NCBI GenBank assembly: GCA_022826965.1
Contig: JAJDTU010000013.1
Span: 372,001-436,000, forward strand
Origin: Dehalococcoidia bacterium
GTDB taxonomy: Bacteria; Chloroflexota; Dehalococcoidia; Bin125
DNA length: 64,000 nucleotides
Direction of reading: 5' to 3'
Both the position numbers and the translations under genes were made by a program. Below, piece after piece: positions 1-8,137 of this stretch; position 1 is the stretch's first letter, and each line of letters starts with the position of its first letter. The notes under the pieces are model-generated. The model saw only the letters and a list, made by a program, of their open reading frames with translations. It made no database searches and was not told the DNA's origin.

Positions 1-833
1 CTGAGGAATCGATCCTGGACGGCGTGCCGGTCGTCGCCGTTCATGCCGGCGTGATAGAACTCGGCTGCAATTCCGCGTCCGCGCAGATCTGCGGCGGTCT
101 TCTCCGTGTTCCTGCGCGACAGACAGTAGACGATGGCCGAGCCGGCGGACAGTCGCTTCAGCCGCGCAACGAGCTGATCCACGGCCCGACGCTTGGGCAC
201 GATGCGCAATGTGAGGTTCTCGCGCATGAAGCTGGTGATGTAGGTCTGCATGCGGGGACGGTCGAGCTGGTCGATGATGTCGCGCTGGACCTGAGGCGTC
301 GCGGTCGCGGTACAGGCGACAGTGGGGACATCGACAAAGCCCTCGGTCAAGCGTCTCAGCACGCGGTAGTCGGGACGAAACTCATGTCCCCATTCGGAGA
401 TGCAGTGCGCTTCGTCGATCGCGATCAGGCTGGGGTTGCGCCGCTCGAGGAGGTCGCGGAAGCGGTCGGTGTTGACCCGCTCAGGCGCGACGTAGAGCAG
501 CTTGACCGAGCCGTCGGCGACCAATCGCTCGACCTGCGACATCTCCATCGGCGACAGCGTGCTGTTCAGGTATTGCGCGTTCGCGCCGGCTCGCTGCAGT
601 GCGGTGACCTGATCGTGCATCAGCGCGATCAGGGGTGAGACGACGACGGTCAGCCCATCCGAGAGGATCGCCGGGAGTTGGTAACAGAGTGATTTGCCGC
701 CGCCGGTCGGCATCAGGACGAGCGCGTCGCCGCCCGCCATGACGTGCTCAATGGTCTCCCGTTGCTGGGGCCGGAAGGAGTCATATCCGTAGGATTCTTT
801 GAGTTCGCCGAGGAGACGATCGGACTCACTCAC
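1..833 (-). CDS. recQ: ATP-dependent DNA helicase RecQ, N-terminal part (cut by window edge)
   Basis: This is a superfamily 2 DNA helicase that unwinds recombination and repair intermediates. The reverse strand reads open from a GTG at 833 to the left edge, about 277 codons. Walker A MPTGGGKS lies at residues 41-48. Motif II is the RecQ form DEAH followed by CISEWGH, at about 140-150, and FRPDYR follows directly. Motif Ia (VVSPLIALMHDQ) and the start of the second RecA domain (AIVYCLSRR, EFYHAGM) are also visible. The zinc-binding and HRDC regions would lie beyond the window. No ATG fits the conserved N-terminus, so the GTG is the likely start, although its ribosome site is weak. It lies 72 bp downstream of the selenoprotein pair on the same strand. 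Confidence 0.93.
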   Translation of the reverse strand, partial: MSESDRLLGELKESYGYDSFRPQQRETIEHVMAGGDALVLMPTGGGKSLCYQLPAILSDGLTVVVSPLIALMHDQVTALQRAGANAQYLNSTLSPMEMSQVERLVADGSVKLLYVAPERVNTDRFRDLLERRNPSLIAIDEAHCISEWGHEFRPDYRVLRRLTEGFVDVPTVACTATATPQVQRDIIDQLDRPRMQTYITSFMRENLTLRIVPKRRAVDQLVARLKRLSAGSAIVYCLSRRNTEKTAADLRGRGIAAEFYHAGMNGDDRHAVQDRFL

Positions 834-905
834 GACTACCGTTCACCCCGTCCAACCAGATATGTGGTGCGGGGAGCGTAGCGGGAATCCGCCCGTTGGG
901 CGAGC

Positions 906-2234
906 CTATGCGTCTTCGCCGGCGAGGTAGGCGCGGGAGCGGATGATGAAGCTGAGCCGCTCTTCGCCCGAGGGTGTTTCTCCCCAGCTCACTCCGCCCT
1001 TCCAGAAGCCTTCGGGAATGATCAGGCCTCGGATCATCTTCAGTCTCTGCTCGTCGTCGGCGGCAATCTGGTGGCCGATCTGGATGATGGCCTGTCCCAG
1101 AGCGGTCTTTTCGAAGATCCAGGAGTGCATGTCATGCTGCGAAGGCGGCTTGGTGCCCTCCTGTGAGGTGACCGCCTCCTGGTAGAAGGCGCGCAGGTCC
1201 TCGACGACGAATCGGACCAGCATCGGGAAGGTATGGTTCCAGTTCGGCCCTTGCGCCGACGCGGGAATCTCCTTGAAGCCGGAGCCTTCGGCGATGGCGA
1301 CGATGAACGACACCACCTTGTCGATTTCCTCCGGTTTTGCCCCGCTGATCCCGACCGTGGTGCGACCGCGCCGTCGGCGCGCCTCCTCGTACCACGGAGT
1401 CAGCAGGTCGACCTCGGATCGGAGCGCGGCTTCGAGGTCGCTGACTTCGGGTTCGGGCAACTGAATCGAGCAGGACCACACTCCGTCGCCGCCACCGTCG
1501 GGTGCGTCGTGCGGGTAGTCCTCGATCGTCGGCTCGGTCGCCGTCTCCAGCAGGCGCAGGGCGCTGTGCAGGACGTCGCGTTGGAAATCGGGGTCGTCGG
1601 CGACGCCGAACGGTCGGCCGAGGGGGAACGGCACCCAGAGCGCACGCGGCTGCCGCGTGTACTCGGTGTGTTCACGAATGAGGCTGATGGTCGTGGTGGA
1701 GATGCCGTTGCGCTGGAGGTAATGCGAGATCACACCGACGGTGGATGTGCAGGCCGGTCAAACGGGGGCCAGCATGGCGGCATCGACGCCCAGTTCCCGC
1801 ATCCGGTTCGCCATATCCGCAGCCGACGCCTCGAAGGTCTTGGCATTCGGGCTCGCGCCCTGTACCGAGAAGTGCATGGCAGAGACGCCGCCGATTTCGC
1901 CCGCCTCGTGGAGTTCGTGGAGGCGATCGATCGGCAGCACCACATTCATGTCGCGCTGGTAATGGGTGCGGTCGAAGTTGACGCTGACCTGTGATTGGAC
2001 CAAGTCGTCCGGATTGATGTCGTCGGGAATCAGCCGGTAGCCGGAGTCTCCGAAGCGGAAGGGGACGTCGTCACGGCGATGCAAGGCCGCGGAGGTGACG
2101 AGGCAGATCGTCGACTCGGCCAGTGGCGGAGGGTCAATCCATGGCGTCGCCTCGTGGTCGATGTCGCCGAAGCGAGGGGCGGCGGCGAGCATGCCCGCGG
2201 CTTCCTCTGGGTGCAGATCACTGAGTCGGACCAT
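906..2234 (-). CDS. GrdB/PrdB-family selenoprotein, copy 1 (in-frame TGA read as Sec159)
   Basis: This resembles the glycine/sarcosine/betaine reductase selenoprotein B family, whose members use a Sec-x-x-Cys redox pair in reductive cleavage. The frame opens at ATG 2234 (ribosome site GGAGAAG). It runs 158 codons to a TGA at 1758-1760, then continues in the same frame for 283 more codons to 906. Read through, the site is APV-Sec-PAC, which matches the family UxxC. Before it lie family features such as SVNFDRTHYQRD and the MHFS segment. After it lie the GVISHYLQRNGI segment and the proline-rich VPFPLGRP. The two halves are not separate genes: the second has no independent start and the homology is continuous. 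TGA ends other genes here, so the recoding is local. The substrate is unknown. A pseudogene is the alternative, made unlikely by the identical layout of copy 2. Confidence 0.88.
1723..1751 (-). promoter_or_regulatory. SECIS-like hairpin in copy 1 mRNA
   Basis: This lies inside the coding sequence just after the TGA. Reading 5' to 3' on the minus strand: UGC, AC, AUC, CACC, loop GUC, GGUG, bulged U, GAU, CUC, GCA. AUC-CACC pairs with GGUG-GAU around the bulged U, giving 7 bp. UGC pairs with GCA outside an internal loop. The apical loop begins 18 nt after the UGA and its first base is G. Both fit what is known of bacterial SECIS elements (short loop with an early G, loop about 16-37 nt after the UGA). 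Binding by SelB is inference. Confidence 0.72.
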
Positions 2235-2289
2235 GGCTCTTCTCCACTCGTGGGGTGTTCAGGCTAGCCACTCGGCGGTAATGGTTCGC

Positions 2290-3621
2290 TCAGGCTTCCT
2301 GGCCCTGGAGATATCTGCGGCTGCGGATGAGGAACTCCCGTGGGTCTTCGCCCGGCGGCGGGCCTCCGAAGGTTGGTCCGCCCTCCCAGAAGCCTTCAGG
2401 GATGAGCAGGCCTCGGATGAAGAGCAGACGCGGATCGTCGTCGTCGGTGATCAACTGGGCAATCTGCATGATGAGGCGGCCGAGGGCGGTCTCGCGGAAG
2501 ATCCAGGCGTGCATGTCGTGTTGAGAAGGCGGGCCGGCATCGGCATCGGATGTGACCGACTCCTGGTAGAAGGCTCGGAGGTCCTCGACGACGAAGCGGA
2601 TCAACATCGGCGTCGGATGCGTCCAGTCCCGACCCGTTGCCGACGCTGGGATCTGGTCGAAGCCGCCGCCTTCCGCCACGGCGACTGCGTAGGACACCAG
2701 TTGATCGATCTGCTCGAGCTTGGCGCCGCTCATGCCGAACGTCGAGCGGCCTCGCCGACGGCGCGCCTCGAGATATCGAGGCATGAGCAGGTCGATCTCT
2801 GCGCGCAGCGACGCCTCCAGTTCGCTCACTTCGGGGGTCGGGAGTTCAATTGCGCAAGCCCAGAGACCGTCGCCGCCGCCGTCCGGCGCCTCGCGCGTGT
2901 AGTCGACGATAGTCGGCTTCGTCGCCGACTCCAGCAACCCGAGCGCGCTGCGCAGCACGTCGGTCTGGAACTCAGGGTTGTCGGCGACGCCGAGCGGACG
3001 TCCCAGCGGGAACGGCACCCAGAGCGCGCGTGGCGGATGGACCGCTTCCGACTGTTCGCGGATCAGGCTGATGCTGGTCGTTGCGATTCCGTGGCGTTGG
3101 AGGAAGTGCGAGAGCACGCCGACGGCGGCCGTGCACACCGGTCAAACGGGGATCAGTAGGGCGGTGTCAACACCGAGGTCGCGCATGCGCTGGGCCATCT
3201 CAGCGGCCGAGGGCTCGAGCAGGAACGCCTCGGTCGCGCCGAGGATGGAGAAGTGCATCGGCGACACGCCGCCGATTTCGCCGGCGTCAGCGAGTTCGTG
3301 CATTCGGTCGAGCGGGAGCACGACGTTCAGGTCGCGCTGGTAGTGGGTGCGGTCAAAGTTGACGCTGATGTGTGACTGGACCAAGTCGTTGCGGTCGATG
3401 TCGTCCGGGATTATTCGATAGCCGGAGTCGGCAAAGCGGAATGGCGGGTCGTCGCGGCGATGCAACGCCGCGGTCGTGATGAGGGCGATCTTCGACTCGG
3501 TGAGCGGCCGTGGCGTGATCCATGGCGTCGCGTCATGGTCGAACTGGCGGCGCCGCAGTTGCTCGGCGCGCTGCAGCATGTGTTCCGCTTCTTCGGGATG
3601 GAGATCGCTGAGTCGGACCAT
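2290..3621 (-). CDS. GrdB/PrdB-family selenoprotein, copy 2 (in-frame TGA read as Sec160)
   Basis: This is a tandem paralogue of the gene at 906-2234, with 443 residues when TGA 3142-3144 is read as selenocysteine. The start is ATG 3621, preceded by AGGAG. The longer open frame upstream of it overlaps clpS and the TPR gene and is an artefact. Residues 1-159 carry HISVNFDRTHYQRD and the MHFS segment. The redox site is IPV-Sec-PVC, and GVLSHFLQRHGI and VPFPLGRP follow, each matching copy 1 closely. Copies 1 and 2 are 55 bp apart and codirectional, and clpS ends 29 bp upstream, so they are probably one transcript. The Sec machinery (selA, selB, selD, selC) is not in this window. The function is known only at family level: a thiol- or Sec-dependent reductase component. 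Confidence 0.88.
3107..3135 (-). promoter_or_regulatory. SECIS-like hairpin in copy 2 mRNA
   Basis: This has the same architecture and spacing as the element at 1723-1751. Reading on the minus strand: UGC, AC, GGC, CGCC, loop GUC, GGCG, bulged U, GCU, CUC, GCA. The loop again starts 18 nt after the UGA. Against copy 1, an A-U pair becomes G-C in the upper stem. Below the bulge, U-A becomes G-C and A-U becomes G-U, so pairing is kept while sequence changes. This covariation is the best evidence here that the RNA fold is selected. Confidence 0.72.
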
Positions 3622-3650
3622 GGCGTCGCTCCTGTTAGTCGGATGGCAGG

Positions 3651-3995
3651 CTAGGGCGCTTCCTCGATCGTGGCGGAGAGAGAACCGGCGCAATGCGGGA
3701 TTCGTGGGTCGGGGCCCCAGTTGTGGATTTGATCCTGGTGACCGCGAACCGTCTCGTAGTCGGCCGTCTCGACGATGCCTCGCCCATGGCCGTCGATCAT
3801 CGAGGCGATGGCGAACGCTTTCTCTTTCGAGTAGCCGAAGACGGCGCCCAGCATCTCGATCACGTACTCGTAGGTGTGGTCGTCGGAGTCGTGCAGGAAG
3901 AGGTGAAAGCGTTTTTCCAGTTCGCTGGCGCGTTCGGCGTCGACATCGTCCTCGACAACCACATCGGGTCGCGGAACGGACGGCTGAGAGGTCAC
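3651..3995 (-). CDS. clpS: ClpS-like Clp protease adaptor
   Basis: This adaptor delivers N-degron substrates to a ClpA/ClpC-type unfoldase in the cytoplasm. The 114-residue protein has a flexible, acidic N-terminus of about 25 residues. The ClpS fold follows: FHLFLHDSDDHTYEYV (the usual NDD loop appears as HDSDDHT), then EMLGAVFGYSKEKAF and GRGIVETADYE. The C-terminus runs about 25 residues past the usual end. It overlaps the upstream TPR gene by 4 bp (ATGA), implying translational coupling, and lies 29 bp before the selenoprotein pair. A likely partner is the ClpC-type ATPase encoded at 31949-34378. The divergence of the substrate loop leaves the exact N-degron specificity open. Confidence 0.82.
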   Translation of the reverse strand: MTSQPSVPRPDVVVEDDVDAERASELEKRFHLFLHDSDDHTYEYVIEMLGAVFGYSKEKAFAIASMIDGHGRGIVETADYETVRGHQDQIHNWGPDPRIPHCAGSLSATIEEAP

Positions 3996-5422
3996 GCGGC
4001 GGCCTCGTGCAGGGCCTGCATCTCCGGGGCTTCGGGGTCGCCGTCAGCCCAGAACTCGGCCGCGCGTCGGAACGAGGCCTTGGCCTCTTCGAGCTCGCCC
4101 TTGGCCGTTTGCAACCGGCCCCAGCGGAACAGGTCGCGAGCGGTCGCGCCGCGATCGAGGCGCTCGGTGAGCAGCTCCGCCGCTTCCTCCGTCTGGCCGG
4201 CTCGAAGCCGAGCCTCGACCAGCGTCTCTTCAAAGACGTCACGCTGGGCGTTGGAGCCGCCCAACGTGACCAGCAGTTCGCGGACATCGGAAAGGCCCGA
4301 GGCGGCCGCCCCGTAGTCGCCCTGGGCAAACGCCGAGAGCGCCTCGACCACCGGCGCGACCACAGAGGCGGCGGTGGTGTGTCCGCGATCCGCTGCTGCC
4401 TGCAATCCGTCCAGCAGCTTGCCCAGGCCAATCCCGTCGCCCAGGGCGGCCAGAGCCATCGCGCGGTGAACGTCGACCCACGCCGTACCCGGGCGCGGGA
4501 ACGCGGACTCAGCGAGATCTGCGATCGCCTGCCAGTCGGTGTGCTCGCCACTGGCGCCAGCGACGGTGTCATGCAAGCGGCAGCGCCAGAGCAGCGACGC
4601 TCCATCGGCCACGCCGCCCAGGGCGTCGCCCTGTACGTCCGCTCCGGGTCGAATCGTGTCGTCGTGCAGGGCCAGAGCATCGGAACGTCGGCCGTTGGCG
4701 AGCAGGAAGAGCGCCTGGTGCCAGGTCAGATGACGATAGAAGCCGGCGCGCTCGGGGAACTCGGTCAGCCATTCTCCAAGGAAGTCGGCGCCGCCGGTCA
4801 GGTTGTGCTCCTCGAAGAACACGTGCGACATCGCGTGAGCCGCCTGTCCGTTCTGGCGACGCAGCTCGAGTGCACGTTGGACCAGCTCCCGGGCTCGTTC
4901 GAGCTCGTCCATCTCGTGGTTGGCGAACGCGTGCCAGCTGAGGAACCACCAGTCGTCGCCGTAGGCCGGTGCGAGGCTGTCGAACTTGTCCAGCATGCGC
5001 TCGCGCTTCTCGACCCCGCCTCCGTAGAAGTTGGCGCCGAACCATTGCATGAGGATCGGGGCGTCGCGCGGGGTCTCGCGCAGATGCTCATCGATCAGCG
5101 CCGGCGCCTGCGAAGCCTTGCCGCGGGCCGTCGCGCCGAGGATGGCCACGTGACGTTGTTCGCGCGGCGTCGCCCCAGCGACCAGGTCGTGCGCCTGATT
5201 GGCCAGTTCGGCCGCTCGTTTGCCGTTGCCGCGGAAGAGGTAGAAGAGTCCAAGCTGGGCGTGGGCCAGGGCGAAACCCGGATCGAGCTCGATCGCGCGT
5301 TCCAGGGCATCGTCAACGCCGAGCGTGTAGGAGAGCATTCGATCGACGCCCTCGCGGTAAGCCTCGGCTGCGTCATCTGAAGTTGTCAGGGACAGTCCCC
5401 AAGCGTCGTTGGGCAAGGTCAT
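3992..5422 (-). CDS. Tetratricopeptide-repeat protein, TTC38-like
   Basis: This is a 476-residue alpha-helical repeat protein without a signal peptide or membrane segment. TPR-like units are visible throughout, for example ALERAIELDPGFALAHAQLG near residue 40 and RARELVQRALELRRQNGQ near 190. The central part (HAMSHVFFEEHN, WHQALFLLANGR) resembles the TTC38 family, which has no settled biochemical role. The start at 5422 has GAGGA upstream. It is the first gene of the minus-strand unit that continues into clpS and the two selenoprotein genes. It faces the ADP-ribosylglycohydrolase gene across an 88-bp divergent gap that should hold both promoters; I saw no clear operator there. A scaffold role is inference. 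Confidence 0.72.
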   Translation of the reverse strand: MTLPNDAWGLSLTTSDDAAEAYREGVDRMLSYTLGVDDALERAIELDPGFALAHAQLGLFYLFRGNGKRAAELANQAHDLVAGATPREQRHVAILGATARGKASQAPALIDEHLRETPRDAPILMQWFGANFYGGGVEKRERMLDKFDSLAPAYGDDWWFLSWHAFANHEMDELERARELVQRALELRRQNGQAAHAMSHVFFEEHNLTGGADFLGEWLTEFPERAGFYRHLTWHQALFLLANGRRSDALALHDDTIRPGADVQGDALGGVADGASLLWRCRLHDTVAGASGEHTDWQAIADLAESAFPRPGTAWVDVHRAMALAALGDGIGLGKLLDGLQAAADRGHTTAASVVAPVVEALSAFAQGDYGAAASGLSDVRELLVTLGGSNAQRDVFEETLVEARLRAGQTEEAAELLTERLDRGATARDLFRWGRLQTAKGELEEAKASFRRAAEFWADGDPEAPEMQALHEAAA

Positions 5423-5510
5423 GGGCGATTCCTCAGCGTCGCGGTTTCGGGCTAAGGGTAGCTGGCGACCAGCGGCGATTGAGTCGTGGGCTGGCTACGC
5501 TGCGAGGGCA

Positions 5511-6497
5511 ATGTCAACAAGCAACATCAATGGCATCGTCCGTAGGGCGCCGAACCTTGCCGAGTTGATGGGATCGCTTCCCCCACAACCCATCGATCAG
5601 GATCGAGCCAGAGGCATTCTCCTCGGGCTGGCGGTCGGCAACCTCCTGGGCCTGCCGGTTGAGGGCGCCAGTCGGTCGACAATCGAGCGCGCCTATCCCG
5701 ACGGCCTCCGCGACATCGATCCACGTGAACGCGATCGTCCGATGGACGACGATCTCGCGCAGGCCGTCGATCTGGCCGAAGCGCTGGCGCACGATCCGGA
5801 TCCATCTTCCGGACTCGCCCAACGGCTCGTGAAGTGGAGGAGCAACAACGGCCGCGGCATCGGGATTATGACGTCGACCGTGATTGACTACCTAGAAGTC
5901 GGTCTTGGCGTCCCGGGCGCGGCGCGGGCGTTCTGGCAGGAGCGCGGAAGTCCCGAGACCCAGCCCAACGGCGCTCTGATGCGCTGCGCTCCGGTGGCGC
6001 TCCGGCACGCGCTCGATCCGGACGGGTTAATCGAGCACACGGCGGCCACATGCGCGGTCACGCATTTCGCGCCGGGAGCGCAATGGTCGTGCATCCTCGT
6101 CAACGCGACGATCGCGATGCTCGTACGGGGCCGGACGCCGCGTCGGGACGACCTGATCCTGGCCGCCTCGCAGGACGGCGCGCCGGCCGAGTTGATTGCC
6201 TGGACACTCGCCGTTCCAGACGCGATCGAACAGCGAATCGCCGAGGAGCGGGTGAGCGGCCATACCTACCTGTGCATGCAGGCCGCGCTCTGGTGCCTCG
6301 ATACCGATGACGGTCTGGAAGATGCACTGATCAGAATCGTGAACGCCGGCGGCGACACCGACACCAACGGCGCCGTTGCCGGCGCGGTGCTCGGCGCGCG
6401 CTACGGTGCATCGGCGATTCCTCAGCGCTGGTTGGACTGTATTCCGGAGCGCGAACGGATCGAGGCGGCGACGAGGTCGCTATTGAAGAGCGGCTAG
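5511..6497 (+). CDS. ADP-ribosylglycohydrolase family protein
   Basis: DraG/ARH-type enzymes remove ADP-ribose from proteins or small molecules using two magnesium ions. The 328-residue protein starts RGILLGLAVGNLLGLPVEG after about 30 residues. It has the first metal motif MDDDLAQA and ends with the diagnostic second one, GGDTDTNGAVAGAVLGA. ATG 5511 is preferred: the 34 codons upstream in the same frame overlap the divergent promoter region and are not conserved-looking. It is a single gene, transcribed away from the TPR-clpS-selenoprotein unit. The target is unknown. A macrodomain protein that could share ADP-ribose chemistry is encoded at 48598-49131. Confidence 0.9.
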   Translation: MSTSNINGIVRRAPNLAELMGSLPPQPIDQDRARGILLGLAVGNLLGLPVEGASRSTIERAYPDGLRDIDPRERDRPMDDDLAQAVDLAEALAHDPDPSSGLAQRLVKWRSNNGRGIGIMTSTVIDYLEVGLGVPGAARAFWQERGSPETQPNGALMRCAPVALRHALDPDGLIEHTAATCAVTHFAPGAQWSCILVNATIAMLVRGRTPRRDDLILAASQDGAPAELIAWTLAVPDAIEQRIAEERVSGHTYLCMQAALWCLDTDDGLEDALIRIVNAGGDTDTNGAVAGAVLGARYGASAIPQRWLDCIPERERIEAATRSLLKSG

Positions 6498-6508
6498 CCG
6501 GGAACGGT

Positions 6509-7315
6509 TCAGACGCGGGCGGTTGCTGCGCCGTCGACGGCGATCGTTTCGCCGGTGATGAATCCGGAGTCGGCGGCCAGACCGACGACGGCCGCGCCGA
6601 CATCTTCCGGCTTGACCAGGGCCTTGGCCGGCAGCATTCGTGCGAGCTGCTGCACGGCCTCGGGATTATCGCCGAAGCCCTGTTGCCCCTCGTAGATGCC
6701 GACCTGCAGCGCATTGACGGTGATGCCGGAGCGCGCCCACTCCTGCGACAGGGCTCGCGTTAACGCCAGGACGCCGGCATGGGCGGCGGCGTAGGAGGAG
6801 GTGTTGGCCACGCCTCGGGCGGCGAGCACCGAGACGATGTTGATGATGCGCCCGTAGCCGTTGAGCTTCATTACCCGTCCGGCGGCGCTCGAGGTCATCG
6901 CCGGAGCCAACAGATTCGCGGCAAGCACGGCGTGCCAGTCATCCGGAGAGAGTTCGTCGACCGGAATCGCGACGGGCAAATCGGCCGCGTTCACGAGAAT
7001 GTCCAGACTGCCCAGCTCGGAGGTCGTGCGGGCGATCGCGGCGTCGACGCTGTTCTGGTTCGAGGCGTCGAGGGTGATCGCTGCGTTGGCGCGACCGAGT
7101 GACCAGATCTCGTTGGCGACGGAGTTCACCCTCACCACTTCTTGCGGGCCCGCTCGCAAACTGGCCACGGCCACATCGGCACCGGCCTCGGCCAACGCGA
7201 CCGCTGCGGCCCGCCCCAGCGGATCGCCTGCGCCGACGACCAGCGCCGCCTTTCCCTTGAGCAGGAACGGATCCTCAGGCTGTTCGGGATTGGGAGTCGG
7301 GACGAAGTCGGACAT
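6509..7315 (-). CDS. SDR-family protein, catalytic Lys replaced by His (pair b, second gene)
   Basis: This is a Rossmann-fold short-chain dehydrogenase/reductase homologue of 268 residues. The nucleotide motif VVGAGDPLGRA is near residue 30 and the NAG-like motif is VNAAD. The catalytic Ser is present (INIVSV). The YxxxK pair reads SYAAAH, so Tyr is kept but Lys is replaced by His. The N-terminus has a Pro-rich extension (TPNPEQPEDP). The ribosome site GGGAG precedes ATG 7315. It starts 10 bp after the stop of the SDR gene at 7326-8132 and looks like its partner. With the lysine gone it may be a structural or weakly active subunit. Its ordinary partner SDR has the full triad. The substrate is unknown. 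Confidence 0.85.
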   Translation of the reverse strand: MSDFVPTPNPEQPEDPFLLKGKAALVVGAGDPLGRAAAVALAEAGADVAVASLRAGPQEVVRVNSVANEIWSLGRANAAITLDASNQNSVDAAIARTTSELGSLDILVNAADLPVAIPVDELSPDDWHAVLAANLLAPAMTSSAAGRVMKLNGYGRIINIVSVLAARGVANTSSYAAAHAGVLALTRALSQEWARSGITVNALQVGIYEGQQGFGDNPEAVQQLARMLPAKALVKPEDVGAAVVGLAADSGFITGETIAVDGAATARV

Positions 7316-7325
7316 CGTTGCTCCC

Positions 7326-8132
7326 TCAGGTCGGCTCGGTCAGGCGCACGCGCGGGGCCCAGCCAGTCGGTCCAATCATCGCCAGTCCGCCGCCGTCCTG
7401 CGCGATCGTCTCGCCGCTGATCCCTGCCGCTGCGTCGGAGGAGAGGAAGACCGCCAGCGGTCCCATCTCCCAGGCCAGGCCAACCCTACCTATCGGGATG
7501 TAGCGACCGCCGCGCCAGCGCTCGAGCGCCTGCGGCGTATGCGGGAAGATGCCCGGCGCGATGCAGTTGGTGCGGACGCCGGCCGGGCCATAGCTGACGG
7601 CAAGGGAGCGAGTGAAGTTGACCACGCCGGCCTTGGCCGAAACGTACATCCAGTTGTCGCGCCCGCCGCGCAATCCAAAGCCGCTGGCCACGTTGATGAT
7701 CACCCCGGAGCCGCGCTCGGTCATGTGGGGCAGCACGGCGCGAGCGCAGAGCATCTGCGACGTGAGGTTCATGTCGATGCCCCAGCGCCACTGCTCGTCG
7801 GTGAGCTGTTCCAGCGGCGAGCCGTCGCCCGCCGCGCCGCCGCCGGCGTTGTTCATGAGGATGTCGACGCGACCGAAGCGGTCGATCGTCTCTGCGACCA
7901 TCGCCTCCACCGCCTCGGCATCGGTGACATCGGTGGCAATCGAGATGGCCTCACCGCCGCGTTCGGCGACCAGCTCAGCGGTCTCCTCGAGCTGGGACAA
8001 CGTCCGCGATGCACCGGCAAGCCTTGCGCCGGCGTCGGCGTACGAGAGCGCCATCGCGCGCCCCAGGCCGCGTCCGGCTCCGGTGAGCAGGACGACCTGA
8101 CCGTCGAGTCGGAATCGATCGGGCGTGGCCAT
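7326..8132 (-). CDS. SDR-family oxidoreductase with complete triad (pair b, first gene)
   Basis: This is an NAD(P)-dependent short-chain dehydrogenase/reductase of 268 residues. TGAGRGLGRA is the cofactor glycine motif, MNNAGGG the NNAG motif, NVASG carries the catalytic Ser and MYVSAK the Tyr-Lys pair. The C-terminus ends in a GGGLAMIGPTGW segment that is also found in the SDR at 9871-10698, so the two are duplicates. The open frame extends upstream into the hydratase gene, but ATG 8132 fits the family start and lies 5 bp after the hydratase stop. The context (enoyl-CoA hydratase upstream, degenerate SDR downstream) suggests oxidation or reduction of a CoA ester or ketone. The substrate is not deducible. 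Confidence 0.9.
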   Translation of the reverse strand: MATPDRFRLDGQVVLLTGAGRGLGRAMALSYADAGARLAGASRTLSQLEETAELVAERGGEAISIATDVTDAEAVEAMVAETIDRFGRVDILMNNAGGGAAGDGSPLEQLTDEQWRWGIDMNLTSQMLCARAVLPHMTERGSGVIINVASGFGLRGGRDNWMYVSAKAGVVNFTRSLAVSYGPAGVRTNCIAPGIFPHTPQALERWRGGRYIPIGRVGLAWEMGPLAVFLSSDAAAGISGETIAQDGGGLAMIGPTGWAPRVRLTEPT

Positions 8133-8137
8133 CGTGG

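Noticed and set aside
24-638. Plus-strand coding region over the left edge
   Set aside because: It mirrors recQ on the other strand; the recQ helicase motifs are unambiguous.
906-3144. Four separate ORFs or pseudogenes at the GrdB-like loci
   Set aside because: The TGA in both copies sits at the Sec position of the family, the frames continue without shift and the two copies are intact to each other. Decay would not produce this match twice.
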